Counted from the stretch's first letter, positions 45,578 through 59,284 are shown. The stretch: DNA of 64,000 nt from Magnetococcales bacterium (GCA_011089965.1 JAANAU010000008.1:1-64000); one strand, 5' to 3'. Translations and numbers: made by a program. Notes: generated by a model not told the origin, from the sequence alone.

Positions 45578-46915
45578 ATGCAGAACATGGAGATCGAGAA
45601 CAGTTGGCAGACCGCATTGGAGACGTTGCGCACCCAGGTTGCGCCCCGCGTCTTTGACATGTGGCTCAAGCCTTTGCGGTTGGGGCGGGCCAGCGGTGCC
45701 AATCAGGTGGACATTCTGGCGGCCAATGATTTTTCGGTTCAGTATGTACGGGAGCATTATGGTGCGTTGTTGACGGCTGCCTTGACCGATGCCGTCGGGC
45801 AGCCGGTGGTGATTCGTTTCGCCATTGATCCGGATCCGCCCGCACCGCCGGTTCTCCCTTCCGAAGCACCGGTCAGAACGTTGACTGTGTCCCCTTCCGG
45901 GGTTGAGGGGCGTTACACTTTTGACAGTTTCGTGGTGGGCAGTTGCAATCAATTTGCCCATGCCGCCGCAGCAAGGGTGGCGGATGCTCCGGCCACGGCC
46001 TATAATCCTCTCTACATTCAGGGTGGTGTGGGGCTTGGCAAAACCCATCTGTTGCATGCCATTGGCAACGCTTTGCTGCGTTCCCGTCCCGAGAGCAAAA
46101 CGTTGTATATCACATCCGAAAAATTCATGAATCAGATGGTGGATTCGATTCGTTTCAATCAGCAGCCCCATTTCCGGGATAATTTTCGTTCCGTGGATGT
46201 GTTGTTGGTGGATGATATCCAGTTCATTGCCGGCAAAAAGGGGACGCAGGAGGAGTTCTTTCACACCTTCAATGCGTTGCAGGCCGCCAACAAGCAGATC
46301 GTCATCACGTCAGACAGTTTCCCTGGTGAGATCAAGGATCTGGAGGAGCGGTTGCGTTCCCGGTTCTCTCAGGGGTTGGTGGTGGACATTCATCCGCCCG
46401 ATCTGGAGACCCGTATGGCGATCCTGAAGAAAAAGGCGGCTCAGGATGGGTTGGATCTTCAGGATGATGCGGCTTTCTTTCTGGCCGAGGCGATTCAGAC
46501 CAATGTCCGGGAGTTGGAGGGGGCGTTGATTCGGGTCAGCATGTTGGCCTCTTTGGAGAAAGAGCCGGTATCGTTGTCGTTGGTCAAGGAGTCGTTGCGG
46601 GGCATTCTGGCGCGCAGTGAGCCGCGTCAGGTCTCCATGGACAAGATCATTGAGACAGTGGCGGCGTATTACAAGATCAAGCCATTGGATATTCGTTCGG
46701 ACAAGCGTGCCCGGCGTTACAGTCATCCCCGACAGGTGGCGATGTTTTTGTGCAAGCAGTTGACCCGTTATTCGTATCCGGACATCGCATATGAGTTTGG
46801 CAATCGCAATCATACCACGGTCTTGTATGCGGTTGAAAAAATTGCGAGTTTGCAGCCCGTGGATGCGGAGTTGGAGCGGGCCGTACAGACCCTGACGGCC
46901 ATGTTGCGCAAGTGA
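45578..46915 (+). CDS. dnaA: Chromosomal replication initiator DnaA
   Basis: A 445-residue AAA+ protein that opens the origin and loads helicase. Walker A is GGVGLGKTHLLHA, Walker B LLVDDIQF, and the C-terminal DNA-binding helix-turn-helix carries the family signature (YSHPRQVAMFLCKQLT, EFGNRNHTTVLYA). Domain I starts at MEIENSWQTALETL. It leads the dnaA-dnaN-recF-gyrB set. An ATG three codons downstream is equally possible as a start. Confidence 0.97.
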   Translation: MQNMEIENSWQTALETLRTQVAPRVFDMWLKPLRLGRASGANQVDILAANDFSVQYVREHYGALLTAALTDAVGQPVVIRFAIDPDPPAPPVLPSEAPVRTLTVSPSGVEGRYTFDSFVVGSCNQFAHAAAARVADAPATAYNPLYIQGGVGLGKTHLLHAIGNALLRSRPESKTLYITSEKFMNQMVDSIRFNQQPHFRDNFRSVDVLLVDDIQFIAGKKGTQEEFFHTFNALQAANKQIVITSDSFPGEIKDLEERLRSRFSQGLVVDIHPPDLETRMAILKKKAAQDGLDLQDDAAFFLAEAIQTNVRELEGALIRVSMLASLEKEPVSLSLVKESLRGILARSEPRQVSMDKIIETVAAYYKIKPLDIRSDKRARRYSHPRQVAMFLCKQLTRYSYPDIAYEFGNRNHTTVLYAVEKIASLQPVDAELERAVQTLTAMLRK

Positions 46916-46920
46916 AAAAT

Positions 46921-47025
46921 ATTGAAAAAAAGAGGGGGTCTGGGTGATTCATCCCCCAGGATTTTGATCTTTTGATTTCAAAAACAAAAAATTCTAAAAT
47001 GTTTTATTTTTAAAGAATTTATAGA
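46921..47025 (+). repeat. Mosaic hairpin repeat R8, shortened
   Basis: Only the GAGGGGGT run, the first hairpin (CTGGGTGATTCATCCCCCAG, with one mismatch) and an R4-like AT spacer are present. It lies between dnaA and dnaN. Confidence 0.8.
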
Positions 47026-47084
47026 TGTAACGACCGACCGGAAAAAACAAACCATACACCGCCTTTGCATCCAGAGATGGAACC

Positions 47085-48206
47085 ATGGAATTCTTTATAG
47101 ATCGCGATCCGTTTTTGAAAGTTTTGACGCGCATTCAAACCGTGGTCGAACGACGCAATACCATGCCGGTATTGGGCAACGCTTTGCTGGAGGTCTGCGA
47201 TGGCATCCTGACCGTCTCGGCCACGGATCTGGAAGTGGCCGTGCGTACCGTTACCGAGGTGGAAGGGGTGGTGGATGGCGCTCTGACCGTCGGTGCCCGG
47301 GTGCTGTTCGACGTGGTCAAGGAGTTGCCACCCAAGGCGCTGCGCCTGCGCAAAGAAGGAGAACGACTGCTTTTGACCTGTGACCGCGCCCGTTTTGACC
47401 TGGCCACACTGCCTGCCGCACAGTTTCCGGAAATCCCCAAACCGGAAGGGGAGTTCCGCATGGTGATCGCCCGTCACCAGTTGGCAACCATGCTGGAAAA
47501 AACCCATTTCGCCATGTCCACGGACGAGACCCGCTATGTCCTGAATGGGGTGTTCGTGCAGGTGACCGCCGGAGCGGAACCGGAATTGCCAGGCCGCATC
47601 CGTCTGGTCGCAACCGATACCCACCGCATGTCCATGGTCGAACAGCCCCTGGAATACCCTCTGCCGGACGGTCGCGAGGTGATCCTGCCGAAAAAAACGG
47701 TCTACGAAATCCGGAGAATGCTGGAAGAGGACGAACGCGATCCGGAACTGATCATCAGTGCCGGACATGTCCAGTTGATCAAACCCGACCTGTCGCTGAT
47801 TTCACAGGTGGTGCAAGGCCGGTTTCCGGACTGGCGCCGGGTGGTGCCAACCGGGAACATGGTTCGTCTGACCGCCATACGCGAGGCATTGCACCAGGTG
47901 GTGAAACGGATCTCCACCCTGTCCCACGAAAAGACCCTGGGGGTCCGGTTGATCATCCAGGAGAATCGCATGCGGATTTTGTCGGTCAGTCCGGAGCAGC
48001 AAGAGGCCGAAGAGGAGATGGGGGTGGTCTATGATGGCAATGTCAAGCTGGATATCGGCTTCAATGCCCGCTATCTGCGTGAGATCCTGATCGCCATGAC
48101 CGGTGATACCGTGCAGTTCGCTCTCAAGGATGATGAGTCGCCGGTCTTGATCTATGATCCCGAATCCGGCGAGGCCCTGTTCGTGTTGATGCCCATGCGG
48201 GTCTGA
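47085..48206 (+). CDS. dnaN: DNA polymerase III beta sliding clamp
   Basis: A 373-residue ring protein, the usual length, with three repeated clamp domains. Recognisable stretches are RNTMPVLGNALLEV, LPAAQFPEIP, LVATDTHRMSMVE and the C-terminal PVLIYDPESGEALFVLMPMRV. It tethers the polymerase to DNA. recF follows after six bases. Confidence 0.97.
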   Translation: MEFFIDRDPFLKVLTRIQTVVERRNTMPVLGNALLEVCDGILTVSATDLEVAVRTVTEVEGVVDGALTVGARVLFDVVKELPPKALRLRKEGERLLLTCDRARFDLATLPAAQFPEIPKPEGEFRMVIARHQLATMLEKTHFAMSTDETRYVLNGVFVQVTAGAEPELPGRIRLVATDTHRMSMVEQPLEYPLPDGREVILPKKTVYEIRRMLEEDERDPELIISAGHVQLIKPDLSLISQVVQGRFPDWRRVVPTGNMVRLTAIREALHQVVKRISTLSHEKTLGVRLIIQENRMRILSVSPEQQEAEEEMGVVYDGNVKLDIGFNARYLREILIAMTGDTVQFALKDDESPVLIYDPESGEALFVLMPMRV

Positions 48207-48212
48207 CCGGGC

Positions 48213-51778
<3,566 letters not shown>

Positions 51779-51786
51779 AGTTCATT

Positions 51787-51837
51787 GTCGGGAGCAAGGC
51801 GCCGTCGGGAGCAAGGCGCCGTCGGGAGCAAGGCGCC
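51787..51837 (+). repeat. Three exact 17-bp tandem repeats after gyrB
   Basis: GTCGGGAGCAAGGCGCC is repeated three times without change (51787-51803, 51804-51820, 51821-51837), directly next to mosaic repeat R9. Each unit has GGCGCC at its end. Confidence 0.95.
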
Positions 51838-52025
51838 ATGATCAGGGGTCCAGGGGGGTTACCCCCCTGGTGGGGTCCAGGGGTGAAACCCCTGGGACTT
51901 TTAATCTTTTAATCTTTAAACAAAAAAATATTAAAAATTTATTTTTTAAAACATGAAAACATGAAAACATGAAAACCCTGGGGGATGAATCCCCCAGACC
52001 CCCTCTTTTTTTTCAATAATTGGAT
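51838..52025 (-). repeat. Mosaic hairpin repeat R9
   Basis: Reverse orientation: CCAGGGGGGTTACCCCCCTGG, CCAGGGGTGAAACCCCTGG, AT spacer with repeated AACATGAA, CTGGGGGATGAATCCCCCAG, GACCCCCTC with eight T. It separates gyrB from the methyltransferase gene. Confidence 0.92.
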
Positions 52026-52027
52026 GC

Positions 52028-52492
52028 ATGATGACCCCAACCGAAAACGCTCCGATCACAACCCCCATCGGTTGTTTCTGGCTGCACACGCACGAACAAA
52101 CGATTGTGGCCTTGTCTGCCAAACCGCCGGTGACAGCCGTGGATATGGGGTTGCATGCGCTGATGCAAACCTGGTTGGACCACTATTTTGCCGGACAGAG
52201 CGTGACGGCTGATCTTTTGCCGTTGGCACCAGAGGGCAGCGCATTTCGTGTGCGGGTCTGGACAGCATTGCAAACCATTGGTTGGGGTCAGGTGCAGAGC
52301 TATGGAGAAGTGGCCAAACGTTTGAATTCGTCTCCTCGGGCCGTGGGTGGGGCAGTGGCGGCCAATCCGATTCCGATTGTGATCCCATGTCATCGGGTGA
52401 TCGGAACCAACAGGGCGTTGCGGGGTTACAGTGCCATGGGGGGGGTGGAGAGCAAACGGTTTTTGTTGGCGCTGGAAGGGGGGAATTTTTGA
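52028..52492 (+). CDS. ogt: Methylated-DNA--protein-cysteine methyltransferase
   Basis: A 154-residue suicide repair protein that moves O6-methyl groups from guanine to its own cysteine. The active site is IPCHRVIG and the DNA-binding helix-turn-helix is YGEVAKRLNSSPRAVGGAVAANP. The short N-terminal domain is typical of Ogt and unlike Ada. It lies directly after repeat R9. Confidence 0.93.
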   Translation: MMTPTENAPITTPIGCFWLHTHEQTIVALSAKPPVTAVDMGLHALMQTWLDHYFAGQSVTADLLPLAPEGSAFRVRVWTALQTIGWGQVQSYGEVAKRLNSSPRAVGGAVAANPIPIVIPCHRVIGTNRALRGYSAMGGVESKRFLLALEGGNF

Positions 52493-52504
52493 TGATTGTT
52501 GACC

Positions 52505-54022
52505 TCATGCAACAGGATTGACCTTCAAAATTTGCTGGAAAAACTGCTCGGCTTCGGTTGGAGTGGAGGTGAAATGGATGGTTTGGCGACCATCGCCGTC
52601 ATCTTCATCCAGCACTTTGGCATACAGATCCCGGGTGATCATGCGATCCTGATCATCATACAAGGCCACTTGCACATTGCTCAGACGTTCGGCGCGCAGG
52701 TCCGACAGGATTTCGGCCTTGGGAGGGGAGAGAGCCACCAGGGTGCCGGAGTGGGTGGTGATTCCGGCATGTTTGCCTTCCATGACACGAAACGAGGCGA
52801 CAATCGGAGTGGGCAAGGGGTGCAACGGGATCTTTTCCCGTTTGGGCAGATGCAGGTTGTATGCGCCACCAATACCGCTCACCTGATGCACGGTCAAGGG
52901 GCGACCGGCACCTTTGGGCATCACCTCCCAACTCTGCTCCACGGCAATGAGCGTACCGCATGCTTTGGCTGTGACATCTGAAATCAGTACCTCCCCGCCC
53001 ACGGTCAAGGATTCAATGCGTGCCGTCAGATTGATGGCACTGCCGACCACACCATATTTGGTACGTTTGTCGGATCCGATGTTGCCTGCCACCACCATGC
53101 CGGTATTCAGTCCCACGCCCATCAAGAATTCGGGGAAACCGTTGGCCCGGTTGGCGGCATTCACCTGTTGCATGGCCAACTGCATGGCCAGAGCGCAGGC
53201 CACGGCCCGCTGTGGATCGTCTGGACGGCTGATCGGGGCGCCGAACAGGGCCAGGATGCCATCGCCCATGAATTCAATGATGGTTCCGTTGTATTTCAAT
53301 AATATCTCGGTCATGACCTCCAGGTAACGGTTGAGCATGGTCACCACCTCTTCCGGAGCGCGTCGTTCGCTCAACAGGGTGAATCCGCGCAGATCGGACA
53401 TCATCACCGTCACTTCGCGTTTTTCGCCGCCCAGACGCAGCCCATCCGGAGAGTCGAGAATGGTGGCAACCACATCTTCGGACATGTAGCGTCCGAAGGT
53501 GGAGCGGATGAATTGATTGGCCCGATCCAGCAGTTCATTGGCCTTTTTTTGTTCGGACAAAACAGCGACCAGGTTGTCGTTGAGATGGCGGATCTCCTGG
53601 TTGCTTTTTTCGATCTGTTCCCGTGCCAGTTTGAGGCCGAGATGGGTTTTGACGCGTGCCCGGACAATGGGGGCAGAAAAGGGTTTGGTGATGTAATCGA
53701 CTGCGCCCACGGCAAAGCCACGGGCTTCATCTTCGGTATCTCCCTGGCCGGTGACAAAGATGATTGGAATGCCGCGTGTACGTGGATTTTCCCGCAGACG
53801 GCGACACACTTCAAGACCATCCATTCCCGGCATGACAATATCCAGGAGGATCAATTCCAGGGTGCCGCTGTGGGCCAGGCGCAGGGCGTCCTGGCCATTG
53901 GTTGTCATGGATATATCGTAGTCATCTTTCAACAGCTCAGCCAGGACTTTGATATTGCCCGGCAGATCATCCACGATCAGGATGCGGGAGCGGGCAGGTT
54001 TGTCATGCATCTTCATGTCCAC
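52505..54022 (-). CDS. Response-regulator class III nucleotide cyclase
   Basis: A 505-residue soluble protein. Residues 10-130 are a receiver domain (ILIVDDLPGNIKVL, acceptor Asp61 in ILLDIVMPGMDG, TKPFSAP). After a coiled linker (about 130-190), a class III adenylate/guanylate cyclase domain follows with the metal aspartates in VMMSDLRGF and EFMGDGILALFG, and the Lys/Asp pattern of adenylate cyclases in TKYGVVGSAIN. The last 130 residues may be a PilZ-like or other accessory domain. Phosphorylation by a nearby hybrid kinase may control cAMP synthesis. Confidence 0.88.
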   Translation of the reverse strand: MDMKMHDKPARSRILIVDDLPGNIKVLAELLKDDYDISMTTNGQDALRLAHSGTLELILLDIVMPGMDGLEVCRRLRENPRTRGIPIIFVTGQGDTEDEARGFAVGAVDYITKPFSAPIVRARVKTHLGLKLAREQIEKSNQEIRHLNDNLVAVLSEQKKANELLDRANQFIRSTFGRYMSEDVVATILDSPDGLRLGGEKREVTVMMSDLRGFTLLSERRAPEEVVTMLNRYLEVMTEILLKYNGTIIEFMGDGILALFGAPISRPDDPQRAVACALAMQLAMQQVNAANRANGFPEFLMGVGLNTGMVVAGNIGSDKRTKYGVVGSAINLTARIESLTVGGEVLISDVTAKACGTLIAVEQSWEVMPKGAGRPLTVHQVSGIGGAYNLHLPKREKIPLHPLPTPIVASFRVMEGKHAGITTHSGTLVALSPPKAEILSDLRAERLSNVQVALYDDQDRMITRDLYAKVLDEDDGDGRQTIHFTSTPTEAEQFFQQILKVNPVA

Positions 54023-54070
54023 TCACTCCATGTCCTGTCAAGTCATGTCGAGGCTGCGGGAATCGCCAAC

Positions 54071-54165
54071 CATTGAAAGAAAAGAGGGGGTCTGGGGGAT
54101 TCATCCCCCAGGGTTTTCATGTTTTAAAAAACAAAACTCTTAAACAAAAACCATTTTGGAATGTG
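54071..54165 (+). repeat. Mosaic hairpin repeat R10, shortened
   Basis: ATTGAAAGAAAAGAGGGGGT, then CTGGGGGATTCATCCCCCAG, then a short AT spacer ending in CCATTTTGGAATGTG, a module also seen in R5, R11 and R12. It lies upstream of the cyclase gene and beyond the end of the kinase gene. Confidence 0.85.
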
Positions 54166-54195
54166 TCATCCGCTCTTGGCTGAGAGAGGCATCCA

Positions 54196-56769
54196 TCACC
54201 AATCCTCTATTTCCAAAGCATGCACAAGCTGCATCAAAGCTGTTTGTGCCTGAACAAAATCAAAATGATCCAATGCCTGACCAAGAGTGATCCTGGCCTC
54301 GGCAGCAGCCCCGGACATTGCAGGCAAAGCTTGCCATGCTTCCAAAGCACCAAAATCATTGGCCTGTATCGCATCCGCCAAAACACGCAACTGGGCAACG
54401 ACCTGCTGCAAATCAATTTCACCAGCATCCGGTGGTGCCATCAATACGGTATTTTCCGGCAAGGCAGCAATGCCGTCCAGTAGTTTCTGCATCTCTTCGG
54501 TAAAGCATGTCAACCGCTCAGAGTACTGCTCCTGTTGACCCTGCTTCAACGCACTCTCCAGATCACGCGCAGCAACATGCACCCCCATGGCCCCAATGTT
54601 GCCCGCCATGCCCTTGATCGAATGAATCCAATGCAACCCCTCTGACCTGGTTTGCGGCGCATCGTCAGCCATGATTTTCGCCAAAGTGACCGACGCCTCT
54701 GCATGGTGAGTGCGAAATTCTCTCAAAAGCTGTTCCAGCAAAGACCAGTTGCCGTTCAAACGCTCCATGGCTGCCGCAAGATCGATACCCGCCACCTGTG
54801 CAGGGGGACGGGGTTGGTCAACGACATTGACCTCTGCGCATGGCTCTCGTGGCGGTGCTGTGGGACCGATCCCCTCCCGGGGCCGGATCCAGTGGATCAA
54901 GGCGGCATACAGTTGCTGCTTGTCAATCGGTTTGGTCAGATGATCATTCAACCCGTGCGCCAAAGAGATCTCACGATCCCCGCTCATGGCATGCGCAGTC
55001 ATGGCAACAATCGGCAAATGGGTCAACCTGGGATCCTGACGCATGGCGCGCGTGGCCGCATAACCATCCATGAGCGGCATTTGCAAATCCATCAACACCA
55101 GATCAAAAGAGTCCCGCAGTGCAGCCTGCAACGCCTCTTGACCATTTTCCGCAACCGTTACCTCCAGATTCAAAGCCTTCAATATTTCAACTGCGACCAG
55201 TTGATTGATGGGGTTGTCCTCGGCCAACAGGATGCGTGCCCCCCCCACCCGGCCACGCACATCCTCCGGCTCAATCGGTTCGATCTTGCTGCGTACCGCC
55301 ATGACGGCGCTGGCCGGGGCAGGCTTGAAACAGGCGGTGAACCGAAACGTGCTGCCATGCCCCAGACGGCTCTCCACCCAAATCCGTCCGTCCATCATGG
55401 CCACCAAACGCTTGCAAATGGCCAACCCCAAACCGGTCCCGCCAAATTGACGGGTGGTCGATCCGTCCGCCTGAGTGAAGGCATTGAAAAGCCTGTGCAT
55501 TTGTTCCTCACTCAAACCGACGCCACTGTCCTGAACGGCAAATTCCAATACCACCCGATCCGGATCCACCTCACGGGTGGTGATGATCAAAGCCACACGA
55601 CCACTGCCGGCATGGGTGAACTTGAGAGCATTGCCAATCAAATTCAATAACACCTGCTCCAAACGCAAGGCATCCCCCAACAAGGCATGAGGGTAGCCGT
55701 CCGGATTGGCCAAATCCAAAATGATCTTTTTTTCTGCGGCCTGGGTGATGAACAGATCACCCATATGCTCGATCACCTCATCCAGTTTGAAGGGGAGCTG
55801 TTCCAGATCCAGCTTGCCTGCCTCGATCTTGGAAAAGTCTAAAATGTCATTCAAAATGCGCAGCAGAGCACGTGATGAACCGGCAATCTTGTTCAAAAAC
55901 GATTTGGGACGCTCCTCCAACGGCATCTGCAACGCCAGATCGGTCAGACCAATGATGGCATTCATGGGCGTACGGATCTCATGACTCATGTTGGCCAGAA
56001 ATTCCGATTTGGCACGGGTGGCCTGCTCCAGAGCTGCCCGCTCCCTGGCCAGATCCTTGGCCATTTGACGAATGGTGCGCGCCAGTTGACCGATCTCATC
56101 CTCCGAATGGATCTCAATGGGCGTATCGAAATGACTTTGACCAATGGCGCTGGCCGCACTGCGCAACGCCTCGATTGGCATGGTGATCACCCGTTGCAGA
56201 CGCCACGCCAGAAAAAAGGTGAGTGACAGCGTGACGGTCAGGATCATCACGATCATCATGGCACTGAGCAGGATCGCTTCCTGCAATTGGTCCAGATGTG
56301 CATGGATCAGAATCGATCCGAGCAACTCGCCATCCAAGAGGATCGGCTGACGCAGAATGAGTTCCCCGTTCTCAAAGTAGAACGTCTCTTCGGTGGGTTG
56401 TCCCGGCGGCAGCATGTCTGCTGCCGGGCGGTGATCGTTGCGGTTGAAGATGGCAAAAAGTTGTCCTTTCGGCGTGAAGATCGCTGCCCCTTTGATGTCA
56501 GGGTTGGTCTCCAGGGCACTCAAGGTGCGTGTGGCGGTCTCCGGGTCGTTGAAAGCCAATGCAGCCCGGCTGTTGAAGGCAATGATTTCGGTTTGGGTCT
56601 TGACATTGTTGGCCAGGGTGTCTCGTTCCTGGAAATATTCAATAGTCGTAAAGGAAATGGATGCCAAAAACAGCGTGACCCCGGACAACAAGGTCATGAT
56701 CAGCATCAGCTTCTTGCGGATCGACAGATCCTTGAAGCGCACGATCCAGGCTTTGTTACTTGACAACAT
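54196..56769 (-). CDS. Membrane hybrid histidine kinase with receiver and HPt domains
   Basis: An 857-residue kinase. Two transmembrane segments near 20-40 and 160-185 flank a periplasmic sensor that resembles a CHASE8-type domain ([22 protein letters not shown]). HAMP, the phospho-acceptor [18 protein letters not shown], an ATPase domain ([16 protein letters not shown]), a receiver ([11 protein letters not shown]) and a C-terminal phosphotransfer domain ([12 protein letters not shown]) follow. The multistep layout suggests relay to another regulator. Start at 56769 overlaps the YfiR gene stop by 14 bases. It may read the state of the TonB receptor/YfiR pair. Confidence 0.93.
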   Translation of the reverse strand: MLSSNKAWIVRFKDLSIRKKLMLIMTLLSGVTLFLASISFTTIEYFQERDTLANNVKTQTEIIAFNSRAALAFNDPETATRTLSALETNPDIKGAAIFTPKGQLFAIFNRNDHRPAADMLPPGQPTEETFYFENGELILRQPILLDGELLGSILIHAHLDQLQEAILLSAMMIVMILTVTLSLTFFLAWRLQRVITMPIEALRSAASAIGQSHFDTPIEIHSEDEIGQLARTIRQMAKDLARERAALEQATRAKSEFLANMSHEIRTPMNAIIGLTDLALQMPLEERPKSFLNKIAGSSRALLRILNDILDFSKIEAGKLDLEQLPFKLDEVIEHMGDLFITQAAEKKIILDLANPDGYPHALLGDALRLEQVLLNLIGNALKFTHAGSGRVALIITTREVDPDRVVLEFAVQDSGVGLSEEQMHRLFNAFTQADGSTTRQFGGTGLGLAICKRLVAMMDGRIWVESRLGHGSTFRFTACFKPAPASAVMAVRSKIEPIEPEDVRGRVGGARILLAEDNPINQLVAVEILKALNLEVTVAENGQEALQAALRDSFDLVLMDLQMPLMDGYAATRAMRQDPRLTHLPIVAMTAHAMSGDREISLAHGLNDHLTKPIDKQQLYAALIHWIRPREGIGPTAPPREPCAEVNVVDQPRPPAQVAGIDLAAAMERLNGNWSLLEQLLREFRTHHAEASVTLAKIMADDAPQTRSEGLHWIHSIKGMAGNIGAMGVHVAARDLESALKQGQQEQYSERLTCFTEEMQKLLDGIAALPENTVLMAPPDAGEIDLQQVVAQLRVLADAIQANDFGALEAWQALPAMSGAAAEARITLGQALDHFDFVQAQTALMQLVHALEIEDW

Positions 56770-57304
56770 GACCCACCTGCAAAAGTGTGGCATGAATTTT
56801 CAAACCGGCCTGCAATGCAGTCTCTTGATGGATGATGAAACGTAAAGTATCGTTTATTCGCACGAATTGAATCATGCCGCCCTCTTTGGCGAACTCTTGC
56901 AGATCGCTGACCGTCAAGATCGGTTTGTTGTGGATCGCGGCCAGCAGGGCCGGGATGCGCTCCTGTTCGGACTGGGTGACAAAGAGCAGGTGACAGCCGG
57001 TGACCGCGTGCAGTGTTTCGGGATGGCGGATGGCAATGGGGTGGGTGCCGACGCTTTTTTGGGCCAGGGCGCCCAGGATCGGTCCCAGGGAGTTCTGTCC
57101 CATGATGCAGAGCTGAAAGGGATCTTTTTCGTGGGCGAACGCAGAAGAGGGCCAGGTGACGAATTTGGTGAAATTATAGAGATAGGCCCCCTTGACCTGG
57201 GCTTCGGAGGGGGACTCGGCGCGGGCCACACCTGTCTCAACTGCCAGCAGGAGCGGCAGAAGCAGGGCCATCCATTGCCAACCCATTGACAGGAAGCGGT
57301 TCAT
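56756..57304 (-). CDS. YfiR-family periplasmic protein (DUF4154)
   Basis: A 182-residue protein with a signal peptide (MALLLPLLLAVETGVARA). The mature N-terminus QVKGAYLYNFTKFVTWP and the motif FAKEGGMIQFVRINDTLRFIIH are typical of YfiR, which in other bacteria binds and restrains an inner-membrane signalling partner. It starts six bases after the TonB receptor stop and overlaps the kinase start, so it may control that kinase instead of a diguanylate cyclase. Confidence 0.9.
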   Translation of the reverse strand: MNRFLSMGWQWMALLLPLLLAVETGVARAESPSEAQVKGAYLYNFTKFVTWPSSAFAHEKDPFQLCIMGQNSLGPILGALAQKSVGTHPIAIRHPETLHAVTGCHLLFVTQSEQERIPALLAAIHNKPILTVSDLQEFAKEGGMIQFVRINDTLRFIIHQETALQAGLKIHATLLQVGHVVK

Positions 57305-57310
57305 GAGATT

Positions 57311-59284
57311 TCAGAAGCTCCAATCCATGGTGGCCAGAAAGGCGCGTGACACTTCGCTGGTCGGTACGCTGGTGCCTGTGAACTCCGGATGACGCGCATC
57401 CAGGAGGTTTTGGGCTGCAAGAGAGACGTTCCAGCCTGGGGTTGGACGCCATCCCAACCGCAGATCCAGACGGGTGTAGGACGGGATTTGTTGCGTGACG
57501 CTGGTCAGGCGATCCACGTGATACAGCGCGCCGTCCAGTTGCAGATCATACGGCAGATCCAGATACGCGTGCAATTGCCATTGATGCCGGGGCGCATTGT
57601 TGGCCGTGTCCACGGTGGCGATATCGGTACTCCCGTTCACCAGATCGATGTTCATCTTGAACCAGGTGTGACTGGCTGTGAGCTTCCAGGAGTCGTTGAC
57701 CTGCCACTCCAGGGCGCTTTCCAGACCGTAGCTGGCGGCGCGCGCCAGATTGCCATAGCTTTGCGGGAAAGTGGGCAGAGGCGGCGGCGGGAGAGGGGGT
57801 TGTTGCTCAAAGGTGGTCACATGGTCGTAGCGGTTGTAGAAACCGGTCAACTCGAAAGACAATTCGGGTTTGATCTGGGCGCGGTAGCCCAGTTCATGGG
57901 CGTGCAGGGTTTCGGAACGAGAGTCCGGATTGCCGGTCAGGGAGATGATGCCGACAGGAGGATTGGGGGGCAGCGGAAAGGGGGAGATGACCCCGATATC
58001 CGCATCCACCCGTGCCGGAGAACGGATGGCCCGTGACATGGCCGCCCACAGGGCGTGGTTGTCGGCCACGCGCCAGAGCAGTCGGGCATTGGGTTGCCAC
58101 TCGACCCCGGTATAATCGTTATGTTCGACCTTGGTGCCGACCGTCAGGGTCCATTGGGGATTGAACGTGATCTCATCTTGCAGAAACAGGCTGAAATAGT
58201 GATCCTGGCGGGAGGGATGGTTCCAGCGGACAATGGGATTGCTCTCCAGTTCCATGGTGGTCATCCGGTAGCCCACACCCCACAACAGCGCGTGCTGGTC
58301 GTGACGGAAGGCGTATTGCCAATCCAGGTCATAGATGCTGGTCTGTTCAAAGGCCGAATCCACGTTGCGGTCATAAAAGAGCTGCAACGACCAGTTGCTG
58401 GTATCCGAAAGGGTGCGGGTCCAGCGGGTGAGCAGATTGCCACCGCTGCGGTCTCCGGTCAGGGTTGCGTAGTTTTCATGGATTCCGAACAGATCCCCTT
58501 GCAGGCTGACCTCGTCACGTGTGTTGGGACGCCAGTCGGTGCGGAAACCGGCGCGTTGGCTGTGCCAGTTGTCCCGGGCGCCGGTGCCGTTGGCCAGCTC
58601 CAGATCGTTGTGGGTGAAGCCTCGGGCGTAGATGCGATAATCCAGATTTTCTCCGATCTGGCCGCCGTGGCGCATGTTTCCTTGCAGGGCGTCCGTGGTT
58701 CCGACCCCTGCTGCCAGGAGGTTCCCCTGGGTCTGGGAGGCTTTTTTGGTGATGATGTTGATCACCCCGTTGACCGCATTGGCACCCCACATGGTGGCTC
58801 CGGGTCCACGGATCACTTCGATCCGTTCAATATCGGCCAACGGATAGTCCTGGATGTTCCAGAACACCCCGGCAAACAGCGGGGTGTAGAGGGTGCGGCC
58901 ATCCATCAGCACCAGGAGTTTGTTGGAGTATTGGGCATTGAAGCCACGGGTGCTGATCGCCCAGGTGCTGGCATTGATGCGCGCCACATTCATGCCTGGC
59001 ACCAGACGCAACAGCTCCGGCAGTGAGGTCAGACCGGAACGGCGGATCTGTTCGGCATCGATCACCGTGACGGCTGCCGTGGTATCCACCAGTTTCTGCT
59101 CGCGGCGTGCCACCGAGGTGAGACGGATCTCGGCCAGATCCTTGAACTCCATGTTCAAGAGTTGTTCCATCTGGAGTTGACTCTGTGGATCGTTGCTGCT
59201 CCAACCCGGGGTTGGCAACAGCAGCAGCGCCAAACCGCTGAGGAGCATGGAGCGATGGGCAGAGTGGGAAGCAGAGGAGTTCAT
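57311..59284 (-). CDS. TonB-dependent receptor
   Basis: A 657-residue outer-membrane protein. A signal peptide ends near residue 29; the plug domain shows TTAAVTVIDAEQIRRSG, LPELLRLVPGMNVA and RGPGATMWGANAVNGVINI. The rest has alternating aromatic beta-barrel sequence and ends with an aromatic residue (DWSF). Short length and no TonB-box call were made. The substrate is unknown; similar receptors carry haem, cobalamin or siderophores. It heads the receptor/YfiR/kinase operon. Confidence 0.92.
   Translation of the reverse strand: MNSSASHSAHRSMLLSGLALLLLPTPGWSSNDPQSQLQMEQLLNMEFKDLAEIRLTSVARREQKLVDTTAAVTVIDAEQIRRSGLTSLPELLRLVPGMNVARINASTWAISTRGFNAQYSNKLLVLMDGRTLYTPLFAGVFWNIQDYPLADIERIEVIRGPGATMWGANAVNGVINIITKKASQTQGNLLAAGVGTTDALQGNMRHGGQIGENLDYRIYARGFTHNDLELANGTGARDNWHSQRAGFRTDWRPNTRDEVSLQGDLFGIHENYATLTGDRSGGNLLTRWTRTLSDTSNWSLQLFYDRNVDSAFEQTSIYDLDWQYAFRHDQHALLWGVGYRMTTMELESNPIVRWNHPSRQDHYFSLFLQDEITFNPQWTLTVGTKVEHNDYTGVEWQPNARLLWRVADNHALWAAMSRAIRSPARVDADIGVISPFPLPPNPPVGIISLTGNPDSRSETLHAHELGYRAQIKPELSFELTGFYNRYDHVTTFEQQPPLPPPPLPTFPQSYGNLARAASYGLESALEWQVNDSWKLTASHTWFKMNIDLVNGSTDIATVDTANNAPRHQWQLHAYLDLPYDLQLDGALYHVDRLTSVTQQIPSYTRLDLRLGWRPTPGWNVSLAAQNLLDARHPEFTGTSVPTSEVSRAFLATMDWSF

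Noticed and set aside
51985-52212. Peptides beginning MNPPDPLFFFN at several sites
   Set aside because: The same peptide appears wherever a mosaic repeat is translated in one frame; it is a product of the repeat sequence and not a gene family.
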